A stretch of DNA of 64,000 bases from Pukyongiella litopenaei (GTDB lineage Bacteria; Pseudomonadota; Alphaproteobacteria; Rhodobacterales; Rhodobacteraceae). The position numbers and the translations under genes were made by a program. A model generated the notes under the pieces. It worked only from the letters and a program-made list of their open reading frames with translations. It was not told the DNA's origin and ran no database searches. Shown here piece after piece: positions 63,306 through 64,000 of the stretch (within the stretch, counting starts at the first letter, position 1; each line of letters begins with the position of its first letter). The stretch covers positions 3,720,001-3,784,000 of the forward strand of contig NZ_CP027665.1 in the NCBI RefSeq assembly GCF_003008555.2. The letters run 5' to 3'.

Positions 63306-64000
63306 CATTCTGATCGTTGACGACGAACGCGACATTCGCGAACTGGTGGCGGATATCCTCGAGGACGAGGGCTACGAGACCCGCCTCGCGGGAAATTCCG
63401 ACGACTGCATGGCCGAGATCAACGCGGCGCCGCCGGCGCTGTTGATCCTCGACATCTGGCTCAAGGACAGCCGCATGGACGGGATCGACATCCTCAAGGC
63501 GGTCAAGCGGGACAACCCGGACGTGCCGGTGGTGATCATCTCGGGCCATGGCAATATCGAGATCGCCGTGGCCGCAATCAAGCAGGGCGCGTATGATTTC
63601 ATCGAGAAGCCGTTCAATATCGACCAGTTGATGGTGGTGATCCGCCGGGCGATGGAAACCTCGCGGTTGCGGCGCGAAAACAGCGCGCTGAAGCGGGGCG
63701 AGGCCTCGGCGACCGAGCTGATCGGCGAATGCCCCACCTTCCGCACGATGGTCGGGCAGCTCGACAAGGTGGCCAAGACCAACAGCCGGGTCATGCTGAC
63801 CGGGCCGGCCGGCGCCGGCAAGGAGATCGCCGCCCGCTACATTCACGCCCAGTCGAACCGCGCCAGCGGGCCCTTCGTGACGGTGAATTGCGCGGGCGTG
63901 GCGCCCGAGCGGATGGAGGAGGTGCTGTTCGGGCGCGAATCCCCCGAACGCGGCGTCGAATCCGGCCTGCTCGAAGAGGCCCATGGCGGGGTGGTCTATT
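63298..64000 (+). CDS. ntrX: Response regulator NtrX, 3' end cut off by window
   Basis: 234 codons are visible and the frame continues past the edge. The receiver domain has D52 (LLILDIWLKD). The AAA+ part shows Walker A (GPAGAGKEIAARYIH), but the GAFTGA position reads GRESPERGVESGLLEEAHGG, so this NtrX too seems unable to contact sigma54 in the classical way. The ATG at 63298 overlaps the ntrY stop. Confidence 0.93.
   Translation, partial: MSDILIVDDERDIRELVADILEDEGYETRLAGNSDDCMAEINAAPPALLILDIWLKDSRMDGIDILKAVKRDNPDVPVVIISGHGNIEIAVAAIKQGAYDFIEKPFNIDQLMVVIRRAMETSRLRRENSALKRGEASATELIGECPTFRTMVGQLDKVAKTNSRVMLTGPAGAGKEIAARYIHAQSNRASGPFVTVNCAGVAPERMEEVLFGRESPERGVESGLLEEAHGGVVY

Overview
The window looks like a chromosomal segment of a high-GC alphaproteobacterium, most likely Rhodobacterales/Rhodobacteraceae (Roseobacter group). 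Supporting signs are the dusB-ntrB-ntrC-ntrY-ntrX order, an NtrC without the GAFTGA loop, a fused ispDF, a free-standing MttB-like methyltransferase read without an amber codon, TAXI-TRAP transport with a fused permease, DUF6477/DUF6456-like proteins, and a CtrA-type box. I saw no rRNA, tRNA, insertion sequence, prophage or CRISPR array. Coding density is very high and many neighbours overlap by an ATGA. Family names are assigned by motif and memory, without database searches.

Layout. 1-8969 (+) is one tightly packed run: a cut-off MFS transporter, an FAD-dependent monooxygenase-like protein, two AhpD/CMD-type proteins, an octopine/nopaline-dehydrogenase-like enzyme and a complete polyamine-type ABC importer. 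8985-24118 is an iron island. It holds a haem importer and haem-handling protein (hmuSTUV, minus strand), two TonB-dependent receptors, an energising complex exbB-exbD-exbD-tonB, a DUF2218-like protein and a siderophore-type ABC importer. The second ExbD has Asn at the position of the essential membrane Asp. An Fe/2-oxoglutarate oxygenase, a putative HExxH metalloprotein and a class III aminotransferase follow on the minus strand to 27207.

27436-31540 (+) is a TAXI-TRAP uptake system (binding protein, fused permease, UspA protein) with an intrinsic terminator between binding protein and permease. 31553-36719 (-) holds a PAS-like protein and an AttEFGH-like export set (LolD-type ATPase, FtsX-type permease, lipocalin-like hydratase/AttH protein). 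36896-42830 carries envelope genes: a small K+ channel, cardiolipin synthase, an AI-2E/PerM family protein, and a YihY/BrkB protein coupled to an octahaem cytochrome with TPR-like tail.

42834-57241 is mostly housekeeping: rlmE, guaA, an MttB-like methyltransferase, DUF6477 and DUF6456 genes, a lysine-rich helical protein, lipA, a dihaem cytochrome and a cytochrome c', hpt, a RatA/COQ10-like protein, an MmgE/PrpD protein, and the ispDF-pgpA-cinA operon. 57425-64000 (+) is the nitrogen regulation operon dusB-ntrBC-ntrYX, cut by the window end inside ntrX.

The most unusual points are the Asp-to-Asn ExbD paralogue, the first metabolic/transport operon of unknown substrate, sequence elements shared between promoter regions of the iron island, a perfect CtrA-type site upstream of rlmE, and the YihY-octahaem cytochrome coupling.
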